Below are positions 1 through 8,545 of a DNA stretch of 64,000 nt, piece by piece (position 1 is the stretch's first letter; every line of letters begins with the position of its first letter). The stretch is from Terrirubrum flagellatum. GTDB lineage: Bacteria > Pseudomonadota > Alphaproteobacteria > Rhizobiales > Beijerinckiaceae. Both the position numbers and the translations under genes were made by a program. Location: positions 1,922,001 to 1,986,000 of the forward strand of contig NZ_CP091851.1 in the NCBI RefSeq assembly GCF_022059845.1, in the 5' to 3' direction. Under the pieces are notes generated by a model. That model saw nothing but the letters and a program-made list of their open reading frames with translations. It did not search any database and had not been told where the DNA came from.

Positions 1-83
1 GTCTTCACCCAGTTCTGGTTCGCGGCGTCGAACGCGAACTCCTTGGGCTGGATATGATCGGGCGCCAGGCGACGGACGGACAT
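1..83 (-). CDS. nuoE: NADH-quinone oxidoreductase subunit E (N-terminal fragment)
   Basis: Only the first 27 codons are inside the window; the gene leaves it at the left edge on the minus strand. The visible start, MSVRRLAPDHIQPKEF, is what alphaproteobacterial NuoE proteins begin with. NuoE is the thioredoxin-like [2Fe-2S] subunit of the peripheral arm of complex I. It is the last member seen of the nuoA-B-C-D-E run, separated from the next upstream coding region by only 12 bases, so it is very likely co-transcribed. The 2Fe-2S cysteines lie outside the window and could not be checked. Confidence 0.85.
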   Translation of the reverse strand, partial: MSVRRLAPDHIQPKEFAFDAANQNWVK

Positions 84-95
84 TCCTCGACTTCC

Positions 96-422
96 CTAGA
101 AACAGGCGCTTTCGCGCCGCGGCGGCTGGCCGCGCTGAACTTCGATGCGCATCAGGCAAGTGCGGATTTCGCCGCCGCGCTGCACCATCACGACGTAACG
201 CGCATCATTCTGACCAGCGCGATCGATCGCCTTGATGTCAAAACCTTGCCGGGCGAGATCGTCGATCGAAACGCTGCGCTGCGCAGGCGTGCTCGGCGTC
301 TGTTGCTGCTGGCGCTGCTGCGGCGGCGGAATGACGGGCATGTCGGACTGTGCGAGCGCAATGTTCCTGTGGCCTGCGGCCAAAAGCGCGCCCGACAGCA
401 TGAAGGCAAGATAAATCGACAT
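96..422 (-). CDS. small secreted hypothetical protein inside the nuo operon
   Basis: A 108-aa product starting MSIYLAFMLSGALLAAGH. The first 25 or so residues form a signal peptide ending near ALAQS, so the protein should be periplasmic. A Pro/Gln-rich linker follows (about residues 30-45), then a compact domain whose last third reads like a small beta-rich module with one cysteine. I do not recognise a family. It lies 12 bases upstream of nuoE and 5 bases downstream of another unknown gene, so its presence in the complex I operon is firm even though its role is not. A longer frame is open upstream, but the ATG at 422 fits the signal peptide. Confidence 0.6.
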   Translation of the reverse strand: MSIYLAFMLSGALLAAGHRNIALAQSDMPVIPPPQQRQQQQTPSTPAQRSVSIDDLARQGFDIKAIDRAGQNDARYVVMVQRGGEIRTCLMRIEVQRGQPPRRESACF

Positions 423-427
423 GGCCG

Positions 428-787
428 TCAACTCTTGCTCGACGCCGAATTGAAAAACGTCGACCATGCGATCCCGAGAAGGCCGATCGCAGCTCCCAGT
501 CCGCTCTGCCAGTCGCGAAGCACAAGATACCATCGCTGGGTCCAGGCCGAACACCCTCCCAAAGCGAGCATGTCTTTCGTCGTTTTCGCCGGGTCGACGC
601 AAGACGCAGCGTCCAGCAACACACAAGCGATGAAGCCCAGGAGCAGGACGAGCACAATTCCCCATCCCCAGTAGCCGACTCGAACAAACGGCGACACGGC
701 GGTGGCCGTTGAAGGAGCTGTCGATGTGGCGATTTCAATCTTGTTGGGAATCTCAACGATATGAGCAGTTTTCGGGATATCATTCAT
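428..787 (-). CDS. small membrane protein inside the nuo operon
   Basis: A 119-aa protein of unknown family. After a soluble Thr/Ala-rich N-terminus of about 35 residues there is a clear membrane segment ([19 protein letters not shown]), then a loop with two cysteines, and a weaker hydrophobic segment near residues 95-112. Its ATG overlaps the nuoD stop codon as ATGA (784-787), which indicates translational coupling to nuoD. The position suggests an accessory or assembly role connected with complex I, but that is inference from context only. Confidence 0.6.
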   Translation of the reverse strand: MNDIPKTAHIVEIPNKIEIATSTAPSTATAVSPFVRVGYWGWGIVLVLLLGFIACVLLDAASCVDPAKTTKDMLALGGCSAWTQRWYLVLRDWQSGLGAAIGLLGIAWSTFFNSASSKS

Positions 788-1974
788 CGATCGACCTCGC
801 CGAACACGATGTCGAGCGAACCCAGGATCGCCGACACATCGGCCAGCATGTGGCCGCGGCAGAGGAAATCCATCGCCTGAAGATGGGCGAAGCCCGGCGC
901 GCGCAGCTTGCAGCGATACGGCTTGTTCGTGCCGTCGGACACGAGATAGACGCCGAACTCGCCCTTCGGCGCTTCAACGGCCGCGTAGACTTCGCCAGCC
1001 GGCGTCTTGTAGCCCTCGGTGTAGAGCTTGAAGTGATGGATGAGCGCTTCCATCGAGCGCTTCATCTCGCCGCGTTTGGGCGGCACCATCTTGCCGTCCA
1101 GCGACGAGACGGGCCCGTCCTTCTCAGTCGACAGAAGGCGCTCGACGCACTGCTTCATGATGCGCACCGACTGTCGCATCTCCTCGACGCGGATGCAGTA
1201 GCGGTCGTAGCAGTCGCCGTTCTTGCCGATTGGAATATCGAATTCCATCTCCTCGTAGCATTCGTAGGGCTGCGACTTGCGCAGGTCCCACGCGGCGCCG
1301 GAGCCGCGCACCATCACGCCGGAAAAGCCCCATTTCCAGCAATCTTCCAGCGAAACGACGCCGATGTCGACGTTGCGCTGCTTGAAGATGCGGTTGTCGG
1401 TCAGCAGCGTTTCAAGATCATCGACGACCTTGAGGAACGGATCGCAGAACGCGCCGATATCCTCGACAAGTTTCTGCGGCAGATCCTGATGCACGCCGCC
1501 CGGACGGACATAATCAGCGTGCATGCGCGCGCCCGACGCGCGCTCATAGAAGATCATCAGCTTCTCGCGCTCTTCGAAGCCCCAGAGCGGAGGCGTGAGC
1601 GCGCCAACGTCCATCGCCTGCGTCGTGACGTTGAGAAGATGCGAGAGAAGGCGGCCGATTTCGGAGAAGAGGACACGGATGAGCTGGCCGCGCTTCGGCA
1701 CGGTCACGCCCATCAGTCTTTCGACCGCAAGCGCGAAAGCGTGCTCCTGATTCATCGGCGCGACATAGTCGAGCCGGTCGAAATAGGGCACGGCCTGGAG
1801 ATAGGTCTTCTGTTCGATCAACTTCTCGGTGCCGCGATGCAGGAGGCCGATATGGGGATCGACGCGCTCGACGATCTCGCCGTCGAGTTCGAGTACGAGA
1901 CGCAGCACGCCATGCGCCGCCGGATGCTGCGGCCCGAAATTGATCGAGAAGTTGCGGATATTGTGCTCGGTCAT
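784..1974 (-). CDS. nuoD: NADH-quinone oxidoreductase subunit D
   Basis: The 396-aa 49-kDa subunit of complex I, full length for the family. It lies at the junction of the peripheral and membrane arms and contributes to the ubiquinone-binding site with NuoB. The diagnostic N-terminal motif [11 protein letters not shown] is at residues 12-22, and the C-terminus ends DIVFGEVDR as in other alphaproteobacterial NuoD proteins. It is a separate gene here, not fused to nuoC as in E. coli. An unrelated 83-aa gene separates it from nuoC, and its stop overlaps the next gene by 4 bases. Confidence 0.97.
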   Translation of the reverse strand: MTEHNIRNFSINFGPQHPAAHGVLRLVLELDGEIVERVDPHIGLLHRGTEKLIEQKTYLQAVPYFDRLDYVAPMNQEHAFALAVERLMGVTVPKRGQLIRVLFSEIGRLLSHLLNVTTQAMDVGALTPPLWGFEEREKLMIFYERASGARMHADYVRPGGVHQDLPQKLVEDIGAFCDPFLKVVDDLETLLTDNRIFKQRNVDIGVVSLEDCWKWGFSGVMVRGSGAAWDLRKSQPYECYEEMEFDIPIGKNGDCYDRYCIRVEEMRQSVRIMKQCVERLLSTEKDGPVSSLDGKMVPPKRGEMKRSMEALIHHFKLYTEGYKTPAGEVYAAVEAPKGEFGVYLVSDGTNKPYRCKLRAPGFAHLQAMDFLCRGHMLADVSAILGSLDIVFGEVDR

Positions 1975-1981
1975 GAAAGCC

Positions 1982-2233
1982 TCAGAACCGCGTTCCGCCG
2001 GTGAAGCGGAAAATCAGCCGGCCGTTGATCTCCGCGGCATTGAATCCCTGCGCCGAAAGGCACATCCAGAAGAAGCCGCGCGCCTGTTCGGTTGTCATCG
2101 CGCCGGTCGCGGCGCGACATTCCTCGACCATATCCGCGGGCGCCTGCCGCAAATCCGCGGCAATCGCGCCAGCACAAAGAAAAGCTGAACCGCAGCCTAT
2201 GCCGATCGAAGCGAGCGTGAGTCCGATCTTCAT
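1982..2233 (-). CDS. small secreted hypothetical protein between nuoC and nuoD
   Basis: An 83-aa protein beginning [20 protein letters not shown] with a signal peptide cut near GAIAA. The mature part of about 60 residues has two or three cysteines (one in EECRA, one in WMCLSAQG) that could form a disulphide in the periplasm. No family recognised. It sits 7 bases upstream of nuoD and 9 bases after nuoC on the same strand, so it must be co-transcribed with both. Small size and lack of homology knowledge limit confidence, but the signal peptide and fit between two genes argue for a real gene. Confidence 0.55.
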   Translation of the reverse strand: MKIGLTLASIGIGCGSAFLCAGAIAADLRQAPADMVEECRAATGAMTTEQARGFFWMCLSAQGFNAAEINGRLIFRFTGGTRF

Positions 2234-2242
2234 ATCAGACCT

Positions 2243-2872
2243 CTACTGCTTCGCCTTCTCGTCGCCTGGCAGGACGTAATCGACGCCCTCCCATGGCGAG
2301 AGGAAATCGAAATTCCGGAATTCCTGCGTCAGCTTCACGGGCTCGTAGATGACGCGCTTCTGCTGATCATCCCAGCGCACTTCCACAAAGCCCGTCAGCG
2401 GGAAATCCTTGCGCAGCGGATGCCCCTCGAAGCCGTAATCGGTCAGCAGGCGGCGCATATCAGGATGGCCCGAGAACAGGATGCCGTACATGTCGTAGGC
2501 TTCGCGCTCGAACCAGTCGGCGCCGGGATAGACCGAGATGCATGAGGGAACAGGCGTCTGCTCGTCGGTCTCGACCTTCACGCGGACGCGGAAATTGTGA
2601 CGCGGCGACAGCAGGTGATAAACGACGTCAAAGCGCTTGGCGCGACCGGGATAATCGACGCCGCAGACATCGATGATGTTCCAGAAAAGGCACTTGTCGT
2701 CGGTGCGCAGGAACGCCAGCAGATCGACGATCGAAGCCGCCTCGGCGTAGATGTTCAACTCGCCGTAGGCCATCTCATATCTTGCGCCGCGGCTGACCGG
2801 CGAAGCCACGATATGCTCGCCAAGCGCTTTCAACGTCTCTACGGCGGACGGAGGCGCAACGGTGTCAGACAT
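2243..2872 (-). CDS. nuoC: NADH-quinone oxidoreductase subunit C
   Basis: The 30-kDa subunit of the complex I peripheral arm, 209 aa from the ATG at 2872 ([11 protein letters not shown]). The open frame extends 11 codons further, but that would run deeper into the preceding gene. Recognisable family blocks are the region around [27 protein letters not shown] and the signature [17 protein letters not shown] with [17 protein letters not shown], the last being the PROSITE-type complex I 30 kDa motif. It overlaps the preceding ABM-like gene by 8 bases. Confidence 0.96.
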   Translation of the reverse strand: MSDTVAPPSAVETLKALGEHIVASPVSRGARYEMAYGELNIYAEAASIVDLLAFLRTDDKCLFWNIIDVCGVDYPGRAKRFDVVYHLLSPRHNFRVRVKVETDEQTPVPSCISVYPGADWFEREAYDMYGILFSGHPDMRRLLTDYGFEGHPLRKDFPLTGFVEVRWDDQQKRVIYEPVKLTQEFRNFDFLSPWEGVDYVLPGDEKAKQ

Positions 2873-3170
2873 CCCACATGACCTCGTAATGGGCGACTGT
2901 CGCATCGAATCGCGACAGCACCGCGCGGGCGGCCGGCTCGACGACGGCGATATCGGGCGAGTCGCCGGCGAAGGCGCGAACTGATTCCATGGAATCCCAG
3001 CGCGTCGTCACCAGCAGCTCGGTTTCGGCGCCCATCGCGCGCTTCGCCAGCGACGCGCCGCGGAAGCCGTCAAGCTTGCTGAGCTGCGGAGCCACGCTGT
3101 CGCGCAAATGCGTGGCGTAGGCGTCGACCGCTCCGCCGATCGCGTAGCCCTTCCACTCGCGAACGATCAT
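2865..3170 (-). CDS. ABM-type monooxygenase-like small protein inside the nuo operon
   Basis: A 101-aa protein resembling the antibiotic biosynthesis monooxygenase (ABM, ferredoxin-like dimeric alpha-beta barrel) family. It has an N-terminal strand [10 protein letters not shown], a helix containing a conserved-looking LDGFRGASL block and a central strand [17 protein letters not shown], which is the usual ABM layout. It overlaps nuoB by 4 bases and nuoC by 8 bases, so it is embedded in the complex I operon and translationally coupled on both sides. Members of this family bind haem or small aromatics or act in stress responses; no substrate can be inferred here. Confidence 0.75.
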   Translation of the reverse strand: MIVREWKGYAIGGAVDAYATHLRDSVAPQLSKLDGFRGASLAKRAMGAETELLVTTRWDSMESVRAFAGDSPDIAVVEPAARAVLSRFDATVAHYEVMWDV

Positions 3171-3775
3171 CGCTCGATCGTCCCCGTGCGGCGAATTTTC
3201 TTCTGCAGCAACAGCACGCCGTACAGCAGAGCTTCGGCGGTCGGAGGACAGCCCGGGACATAGATGTCGATCGGCACGATGCGATCGCAGCCGCGCACCA
3301 CGCTGTAGCTGTAATGGTAGTAGCCGCCGCCATTGGCGCAGCTTCCCATCGAGATGACGTAGCGCGGCTCCGGCATCTGGTCGTAGACCTTGCGCAGGGC
3401 GGGCGCCATCTTGTTGGTCAGCGTGCCGGCGACGATCATCACGTCGGACTGGCGCGGCGAGGCTCGCGGCGCGAATCCGAATCGCTCGACGTCATAGCGC
3501 GGCATCGAGAGCTGCATCATCTCGACGGCGCAGCAGGCGAGACCGAACGTCATCCACATCAGCGAGCCGGTGCGGGCCCACTGAATCAGATCGTCCGTCG
3601 TCGTGACGAGAAAGCCCTTGTCGGCGAGTTCGTCGTTGATGGCGACGAAAGTCGGATCGTTGTGGCCAACCGGCTTGCCGTCGGGACCAAGCAATCCGCG
3701 CGGCGCCGGCGCAGCGATAGCGCCGTGCGAAGGCGAGAAGGTCGAATCGGGTCGCTCAGCGGGGATCAATCCCAT
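3167..3775 (-). CDS. nuoB: NADH-quinone oxidoreductase subunit B
   Basis: Complex I PSST subunit, which carries the terminal [4Fe-4S] cluster N2 that donates electrons to quinone. The 202-aa product from the ATG at 3775 ([10 protein letters not shown]) contains the adjacent cysteine pair in [12 protein letters not shown] (about residues 81-82). The other two ligands are in [12 protein letters not shown] and [11 protein letters not shown], so the four-Cys N2 set is complete. A start seven codons earlier (3796) is open, but the MGL start is the family's common one and overlaps the nuoA stop by 10 bases, suggesting coupling. Confidence 0.96.
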   Translation of the reverse strand: MGLIPAERPDSTFSPSHGAIAAPAPRGLLGPDGKPVGHNDPTFVAINDELADKGFLVTTTDDLIQWARTGSLMWMTFGLACCAVEMMQLSMPRYDVERFGFAPRASPRQSDVMIVAGTLTNKMAPALRKVYDQMPEPRYVISMGSCANGGGYYHYSYSVVRGCDRIVPIDIYVPGCPPTAEALLYGVLLLQKKIRRTGTIER

Positions 3776-4134
3776 TCCAGCGCTCCTTTGCGCCACTCAT
3801 AGACGAACCCGACCGTGAGAACGCCGAGAAACGCCATCATCGACCAGAAACCGAACCAGCCGACCTGCTTGAAGGCCACAGCCCACGGAAACAGGAAGGC
3901 GACCTCAAGATCGAAGATAATGAACAGGATCGCGACGAGGTAGAAGCGCACGTCGAATTTCATGCGCGCATCATCGAACGCGTTGAAGCCGCACTCGTAA
4001 GCGGACAATTTCTCGGGATCGGGGCTTTGATAGGCGACGATGAACGGGGCGATGAGCAGCGCCGCGCCGATCACCATCGAGATGCCGATGAAGACCACAA
4101 GCGGCAGATATTGTTCGAGCAGGCCGCCAGCCAT
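3766..4134 (-). CDS. nuoA: NADH-quinone oxidoreductase subunit A
   Basis: The 122-aa ND3-type subunit in the membrane arm of complex I. Three hydrophobic segments are visible (about residues 8-30, 62-84 and 92-113). The loop after the first contains the conserved SAYECGF block with the cysteine used in the active/deactive transition of the family, and [21 protein letters not shown] forms the second segment. It is the first gene of the minus-strand nuo operon; the 244 bases upstream should hold the operon promoter. Confidence 0.96.
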   Translation of the reverse strand: MAGGLLEQYLPLVVFIGISMVIGAALLIAPFIVAYQSPDPEKLSAYECGFNAFDDARMKFDVRFYLVAILFIIFDLEVAFLFPWAVAFKQVGWFGFWSMMAFLGVLTVGFVYEWRKGALEWD

Positions 4135-4378
4135 TCAATGCTCCTTGCGCGCTCGCGCGCGGTGTCGCCGGACAGGTTTCTTTCTTTCCAATCGAATGAT
4201 TTCTTGATCAAAATCATCGCGATTGAGAAGGATTCCAGTCAGGAGCGGCTTATCCCAGCCCCCTCCCCCGCACAAGATGCGCGGCAGTCGCATCATTGAT
4301 CAATTTGCCATGCGACAAACGTTTGACTAGAGCCGGCTTTGCGCAGCTTCGCGCGGTATATTTTCATCCTTCCATCCG
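4135..4378. promoter_or_regulatory. divergent intergenic region upstream of nuoA
   Basis: This 244-base gap lies between the minus-strand nuoA and a plus-strand M15-peptidase-like gene, so it must hold promoters in both directions. It includes AT-rich stretches and two TGATCA cores (around 4204-4210 and 4297-4302) that recall half of an FNR/Anr box, but neither forms a full TTGAT-N4-ATCAA site. No confident -35/-10 pair was found. Confidence 0.35.
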
Positions 4379-4960
4379 ATGAATCTTCGTCTTGCGGCCC
4401 TTGCCGGCTGCCTCCTTATCGCTGCGCCCGCGATGGCCGAACGGCAGGCGAAGCCCGCAGCGCCGCCGCTGCCGCCGGTCCGGCCATTCGACATCGACAA
4501 GACGGAATGGCTGCCCGAGGAATTGCGCAACCCTGCGAAACAGGAAGGAACGGTCGTCCTCGCCAGCATTCCTGACAGATCGGACGAGGATGAGTGGCCG
4601 AAGCCGCCAAGCGGTTCGCCAGCCGAACCGTTGTTCGACCCCAACGAGAAGCCCGATCGGCCGGGGCTCTCGACCGATCCAGGCACGTCGGTAGCATGCG
4701 TCCCGGAGCGCCTGATGACTGTCCTGCAGCGGGTGATCGAACGCTATGGCGCGGTGCGCGTCACTTCGACCTGGCGGCCGCCATGGCGAGCGCGCCGCAA
4801 CTCGTTTCATCGGCGCTGCCAGGCGGTGGATTTCCGCGTCCCCGGCGTGCATCCGCAGACCGTGATCGCCTTCGTGCGCGATATGCCCGAAGTCGGCGGC
4901 CGCAAGGTCTATTGGAACGGCCTTGTGCATATCGACACCGGCCCAATCCGGACCTGGTGA
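4379..4960 (+). CDS. secreted M15/YcbK-like D,D-peptidase-type protein
   Basis: A 193-aa protein with a clear signal peptide (MNLRLAALAGCLLIAAPAMA). A Pro-rich linker (residues 25-95) precedes a C-terminal domain of about 95 residues that resembles peptidase family M15A/YcbK. This domain contains the zinc-ligand-like pattern SFHRRCQAVDFRVPG (H and D ligands) and the terminal HIDTG (second His). Enzymes of this fold cleave or bind peptidoglycan peptides in the periplasm. The domain is shorter than in classical VanY/DacA-type enzymes, so a binding or remodelling role without strong peptidase activity is also possible. It is monocistronic, between the nuo operon and a tRNA. Confidence 0.75.
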   Translation: MNLRLAALAGCLLIAAPAMAERQAKPAAPPLPPVRPFDIDKTEWLPEELRNPAKQEGTVVLASIPDRSDEDEWPKPPSGSPAEPLFDPNEKPDRPGLSTDPGTSVACVPERLMTVLQRVIERYGAVRVTSTWRPPWRARRNSFHRRCQAVDFRVPGVHPQTVIAFVRDMPEVGGRKVYWNGLVHIDTGPIRTW

Positions 4961-5030
4961 CCAAGCGTCGTCGCGCAGCTACGCGCCGGCGGCTTTGCTT
5001 CAAGCGGTGATGTCGGGGGGATTTCTAAAA

Positions 5031-5107
5031 TGGCGCGGGCGACGGGGCTCGAACCCGCGACCTCCGGCGTGACAGGCCGGCACTCTAACCAACTGAGCTA
5101 CGCCCGC
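5031..5107 (-). tRNA. tRNA-Asp (anticodon GTC)
   Basis: On the minus strand the sequence folds as a standard cloverleaf. The 7-bp acceptor stem is GCGGGCG/CGCCCGC, with D-loop TAGCTCAGTTGGTTAGAG, anticodon loop CTGTCAC giving anticodon GTC, and T-arm GCGGGTTCGAGCCCCGT. The 3' end GCCA is encoded. Length with CCA is 77 nt. Confidence 0.97.
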
Positions 5108-5232
5108 GCAGGGCGGCGACGGATCATCGTCGCGACGGCGCGGGGATAGCTACCCCCTCCCCCCCTGTCAAGAATAGCCGCGCCGCAATCTCAGCAGTTC
5201 GGACAAAGCTTAACAGGCGGTCGCAGCTCTTC

Positions 5233-5925
5233 TCAGAGCTTTGAATTCGACAAGCGGAAGCGCCGCATTTCCCCGGCGTTCAGGATGCGGAAATCCTCGG
5301 GCCGCGTTGTCTGGGCGAGTTCGATCAGCGCGGTGTCGATGCCCATGGTTTTCGCGTAAGCGCGCAGGGCGACCGTCGGCTCGTCCGAGCCATGCAGTTC
5401 GCGCATCACGCCGCCGGCGAGATCGCGCACGAGATCGATCTTGTGCGATTGATGCACGCCGACGCGCGAGCCATCGGGAACGATGCGCTTCTTCGCGCCC
5501 ATCAACGCATAGACGCAAGCGGAATAGCAACGTGCGGCGCGCACACGATTGGCTGACGTGTTCTCGGACGCGAGCCAGCCGGGTTGGCCGACCTCCGGAC
5601 GCGCGACGACGGCGGTGGTGCCAAGCTTTCGCCACACCGTGCCGAGCGCCATCGAACCCATGACGCTGCCGCCGGGAGAATCGATGAACACGACATTGCC
5701 AAGCGAGGGCCCCTGCGCCGGCAGATGCCGGCGCACGAATTCAAGGAACGTCTGGGCTGAATTCCGCGTGATCTCGCCTTCCGCCAGAATGAGCGTCGGA
5801 CATTGCGGCCGGCACAGCGGCGCCTCCTGCAATGTCACTGCTCGGAAAGACATTTCGGCATGGGCGCCGCCGGCGATAGACAGCAATGCAACAAGCGCGA
5901 GAGACCAACGGCGAACTGAACCCAC
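5233..5925 (-). CDS. secreted ClpP/crotonase-fold serine-protease-like protein
   Basis: Predicted periplasmic protein of 230 aa. I chose the GTG start at 5925 because a strong AGGAGG site lies five bases upstream and it puts the hydrophobic signal peptide (SLALVALLSIAGGAHA) at the N-terminus; an ATG 23 codons earlier lacks this. The domain resembles the ClpP-like periplasmic proteins of alphaproteobacteria. It has an oxyanion-type motif VVFIDSPGGSVMGSMALG, a serine in RCYSACVYALMGA at the usual nucleophile position, and a histidine in VGVHQSHK. The substrate is unknown. It is flanked by two tRNA genes on the same strand and seems monocistronic. Confidence 0.75.
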   Translation of the reverse strand: MGSVRRWSLALVALLSIAGGAHAEMSFRAVTLQEAPLCRPQCPTLILAEGEITRNSAQTFLEFVRRHLPAQGPSLGNVVFIDSPGGSVMGSMALGTVWRKLGTTAVVARPEVGQPGWLASENTSANRVRAARCYSACVYALMGAKKRIVPDGSRVGVHQSHKIDLVRDLAGGVMRELHGSDEPTVALRAYAKTMGIDTALIELAQTTRPEDFRILNAGEMRRFRLSNSKL

Positions 5926-6011
5926 GCCTTCCTCCTGAAACCGCAACACCGAGCCCCGCAAGGCTGATGCGCCCGCGTTAACAAACCCATGCAACTGCTG
6001 GTCCAGCGCGC

Positions 6012-6086
6012 TGGTGGGCGGTGAGAGATTCGAACTCCCGACCTGTCCGGTGTAAACGGAATGCTCTACCGCTGAGCTAACCGCCC
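6012..6086 (-). tRNA. tRNA-Val (anticodon TAC)
   Basis: Minus-strand cloverleaf with acceptor stem GGGCGGT/ACCGCCC, D-loop TAGCTCAGCGGTAGAG, anticodon loop TTTACAC (anticodon TAC) and T-arm GTCGGGAGTTCGAATCTC. The encoded 3' end is ACCA. Length with CCA is 75 nt. The outermost anticodon-stem pair appears mismatched (T-C), which is minor. Confidence 0.95.
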
Positions 6087-6251
6087 GACCGCGCGATCCG
6101 GCCCGTCATGTGGCGCAACGGCTTGGCGGAGGCAAGACGCCTTCGTTCCGCGACAGCTACATGACTGACGCGGAACCTTCATAAGAACGTGGCGAGAATC
6201 GGTTCTGAAGCGCCGTCGGTCCTCCCTGGAGAGGCCTGAACGGAGCGTTTG

Positions 6252-7037
6252 ATGACGCGCGCCAGCCCCCAGCGCCACTATCGGGCGTTGTTCATCTCGG
6301 ACGTTCATCTCGGCGCGGCGGGCTGCAAGGCGGAGGCGCTGCTTGAATTCCTGAGCCAGCACAGCGCTGGCGTGATCTATCTGGTCGGCGATTTCGTTGA
6401 TCTGTGGCGGGATTCTCCGCGCGCGAGATGGGCGGAGGCCCATCGCGAAGTGATCCGAGCGCTGCTCAGGGCGGCGCAGAATGGCGTCCGCATCATCCTG
6501 ATCCCGGGCAATCACGACGCGCAGTTGCGCGAGTTCTGCGGCGGCAGTTGGGACAGGATCGAGATCGCTGCGGAATGCGAATATGTGACCGGCGCCGGAC
6601 AGCGCCTGCTCGTCACCCATGGCGATCAATTCGACGCGCTGATGTGGGCGCCGCGCCGGCTGGCGCTTCTGGGCGATCGCATCAGATCGCTCGCCTTGCG
6701 ATGGCTGGGGCTGACCGGGGGACAGGATCAGCGACAGGCCGGCCCCTCCTTCGCCGGCTGGCTCAAGGCGACGCTCGGTCTCATCGCGAGCTTCGAGCGC
6801 GCCGCGGCGCGCGCGGCGGTCCGCCGAGGCGCGGACGGCGTGATCTGCGGTCATATCCACCAGGCGGCCGATCGCATTGTCGGCGGCGTTCGCTACGTCA
6901 ATTGCGGCGACTGGGTGCGGAGCTGCACGGCCATCGCTGAAACACTCGCTGGCGAGATTGCGCTGCTGCGCTGGGCGTCGCCCGCCGGCGAGGAAGAGCC
7001 CGGCTGGGCGCCCTATCCCGCCGCCAGCCCCGCCTGA
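6252..7037 (+). CDS. calcineurin-like metallophosphoesterase (LpxH-like)
   Basis: A 261-aa soluble phosphoesterase with all metal-ligand blocks of the calcineurin fold: FISDVHLG (about residues 16-23), GDFVDLW, PGNHDAQLREF, VTHGDQFD and the final CGHIHQA. This set and the size match the LpxH/UDP-2,3-diacylglucosamine pyrophosphatase-like branch often found in alphaproteobacteria, but those organisms usually hydrolyse UDP-diacylglucosamine with LpxI, so the substrate may be another acylated nucleotide or phospholipid. It heads a plus-strand cluster with an acyltransferase, an acyl-synthase-like GNAT and a DedA protein. The ATG at 6252 follows a GGAG. Confidence 0.85.
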   Translation: MTRASPQRHYRALFISDVHLGAAGCKAEALLEFLSQHSAGVIYLVGDFVDLWRDSPRARWAEAHREVIRALLRAAQNGVRIILIPGNHDAQLREFCGGSWDRIEIAAECEYVTGAGQRLLVTHGDQFDALMWAPRRLALLGDRIRSLALRWLGLTGGQDQRQAGPSFAGWLKATLGLIASFERAAARAAVRRGADGVICGHIHQAADRIVGGVRYVNCGDWVRSCTAIAETLAGEIALLRWASPAGEEEPGWAPYPAASPA

Positions 7038-7049
7038 TCGGACCAGGCG

Positions 7050-7847
7050 ATGTCGCTCCTCGAACACCATCTTTCGCCTGCGACAGGGTGGTCAGCACGA
7101 GGTCTGCCGACCCTGCGCGAGATCGTGGCGACGCCGCTGCCGCAGGCTTTCCCCGATCGATGGCTCGCGAAGACGATGGCCGCCGTCGCGCGCCGCAGCG
7201 TGCGCGCGATTCACGGTCTGGAGCACGTTTCGACGCCGCGCGATCCGTTCATTCTTGCGCTCAACCACAACACGCGCATCGAGGCGCTGTTCGTGCCGGC
7301 GCTGCTGATGCTGCATCGCCGCGGCCGGCTGATCCATTTCCTCGCCGACTGGAATTTCCGCCTCATCCCCGGCGTCAACCAGCTTTATCTCAGAGGCGGC
7401 GCGATCACTGTGACGCGCAAGCCGGCGCGGCCGGCCTTCCTCAATGTTCTGAAGCCGCTGTTCACGAGCGCGACGTCGCCGATGGAGCAGGCGCGCGCGC
7501 ATATCCTGGCTGGACGTCCGATCGGCGTCTTTCCCGAAGGGGCCGTCAACCGCAATCCGACGCGGCTGATGCGCGGCCGCTTCGGCGCGGCGCGCCTGTC
7601 GCTCGAAACCGGAGCGCCGATCGCGCCGGCGGGCATCCGTCTCATCGATCCGTACGGCGGTCTGGCCCTCTCCGGCCGCGCGCTCATCGAAGTTCATATC
7701 GGCCCGCTGCTTCATCCTCCGGCAGCGTCCGCGTCAGTCGCGTCCGCAGCGGAGGTTCGCGCCTGGCATGCGGTGATGATGACCGACATCGCCCGCCTGT
7801 CCGGCAAATCCTGGATCGCTCCGAGGGAGACCCATCATGACCCATGA
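7050..7847 (+). CDS. lysophospholipid acyltransferase-like protein (PlsC superfamily)
   Basis: A 265-aa glycerophosphate/lysophospholipid acyltransferase-fold protein. The catalytic block is NHNTRIE at residues 72-78, an H-X4-E variant of the usual H-X4-D. The substrate block is FPEGAVNRNP at 161-170, and a RLIHFLADWNF stretch between them corresponds to motif II. Family members move an acyl group from acyl-ACP or acyl-CoA to a lipid acceptor at the inner membrane face. It starts 12 bases after the phosphoesterase and overlaps the following acyl-synthase-like gene by 11 bases, so the three are one transcript. The Asp-to-Glu change may alter activity. Confidence 0.85.
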   Translation: MSLLEHHLSPATGWSARGLPTLREIVATPLPQAFPDRWLAKTMAAVARRSVRAIHGLEHVSTPRDPFILALNHNTRIEALFVPALLMLHRRGRLIHFLADWNFRLIPGVNQLYLRGGAITVTRKPARPAFLNVLKPLFTSATSPMEQARAHILAGRPIGVFPEGAVNRNPTRLMRGRFGAARLSLETGAPIAPAGIRLIDPYGGLALSGRALIEVHIGPLLHPPAASASVASAAEVRAWHAVMMTDIARLSGKSWIAPRETHHDP

Positions 7848-8493
7848 GGGAGATGTTTCTGTTCACCGCGTCGTCACGGATGCGGATTTCATCGGCGTCG
7901 TCAGCGTGCTCGACGCCATCTATCGCAAGGAAAAAGGCTGGGTGCTCGACGCCGAAGGCCAGGCGCCCGCATCAGATCGCGAGCGCGACGACGTGTCGTG
8001 GTTCCTCGCGTCGGTCGAAGGCGCGCCGGTCGGCGTGCTGCGCGTGCTCTACACGCCGCCGATCGAACAATATGCGAAATATCAGTTCCGCCGGATCAAT
8101 CCCAAATTCAGCATCAAGGCTTATCTGCGCGACAAGAAGTTCGTCGAGATCGGCCGCTTCGCGGTGACGCAGGAATATCGCGCGCGCTTCACGGTCGCGA
8201 CGGCGCTGATGCAGGCGGCGACGCACGAGATCGTCGATCGCGGCTTCACCCATCTTCTGACCGACGTATTCGAGGATGATCCGCACAGCCCCTACGGCTT
8301 CCATACGCGCATCATGGGCTTTCATCCCGTCGCCACTCATGATCGCGGCGAGCTGCGTTCGACAAGCCGCCGCATCACGCTCGTGCTCGATCTCAAGGCC
8401 GCCTACAAGCGGTTGAAATCGCGCGGCGGCCGGCTGTTCCGCCTGCTCACGCGCAACTGGGACGTCGCCGCGCATCGGCGCATGGCCGTGTGA
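7837..8493 (+). CDS. LuxI/FeeM-like N-acyl synthase (GNAT fold)
   Basis: A 218-aa protein with the hallmarks of acyl-homoserine-lactone/N-acyl amino acid synthases. These are a GVLRV strand with arginine at about residue 69 and the EIGRFAV motif at 104-110, corresponding to the Glu and Arg of LuxI ExxRF. A following core (FTVATALMQAATHEIVDRG) resembles the GNAT acyl-carrier-binding helix. Such enzymes acylate an amino acid from acyl-ACP. Its overlap with the PlsC-like gene recalls the olsB-olsA arrangement that makes ornithine lipids, but the sequence looks closer to FeeM-type synthases. No LuxR-type regulator is next to it, so quorum signalling is not implied. Confidence 0.7.
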   Translation: MTHEGDVSVHRVVTDADFIGVVSVLDAIYRKEKGWVLDAEGQAPASDRERDDVSWFLASVEGAPVGVLRVLYTPPIEQYAKYQFRRINPKFSIKAYLRDKKFVEIGRFAVTQEYRARFTVATALMQAATHEIVDRGFTHLLTDVFEDDPHSPYGFHTRIMGFHPVATHDRGELRSTSRRITLVLDLKAAYKRLKSRGGRLFRLLTRNWDVAAHRRMAV

Positions 8494-8545
8494 TGAGCGA
8501 CGGCTCCCAGCCTCGCAATTTTTCAACCCGCTGCGCCGCATCCTG

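Noticed and set aside
4200-4310. FNR/Anr-like half-sites TTGATC in the nuoA upstream region
   Set aside because: Neither forms a full palindrome TTGAT-N4-ATCAA; chance at this frequency.
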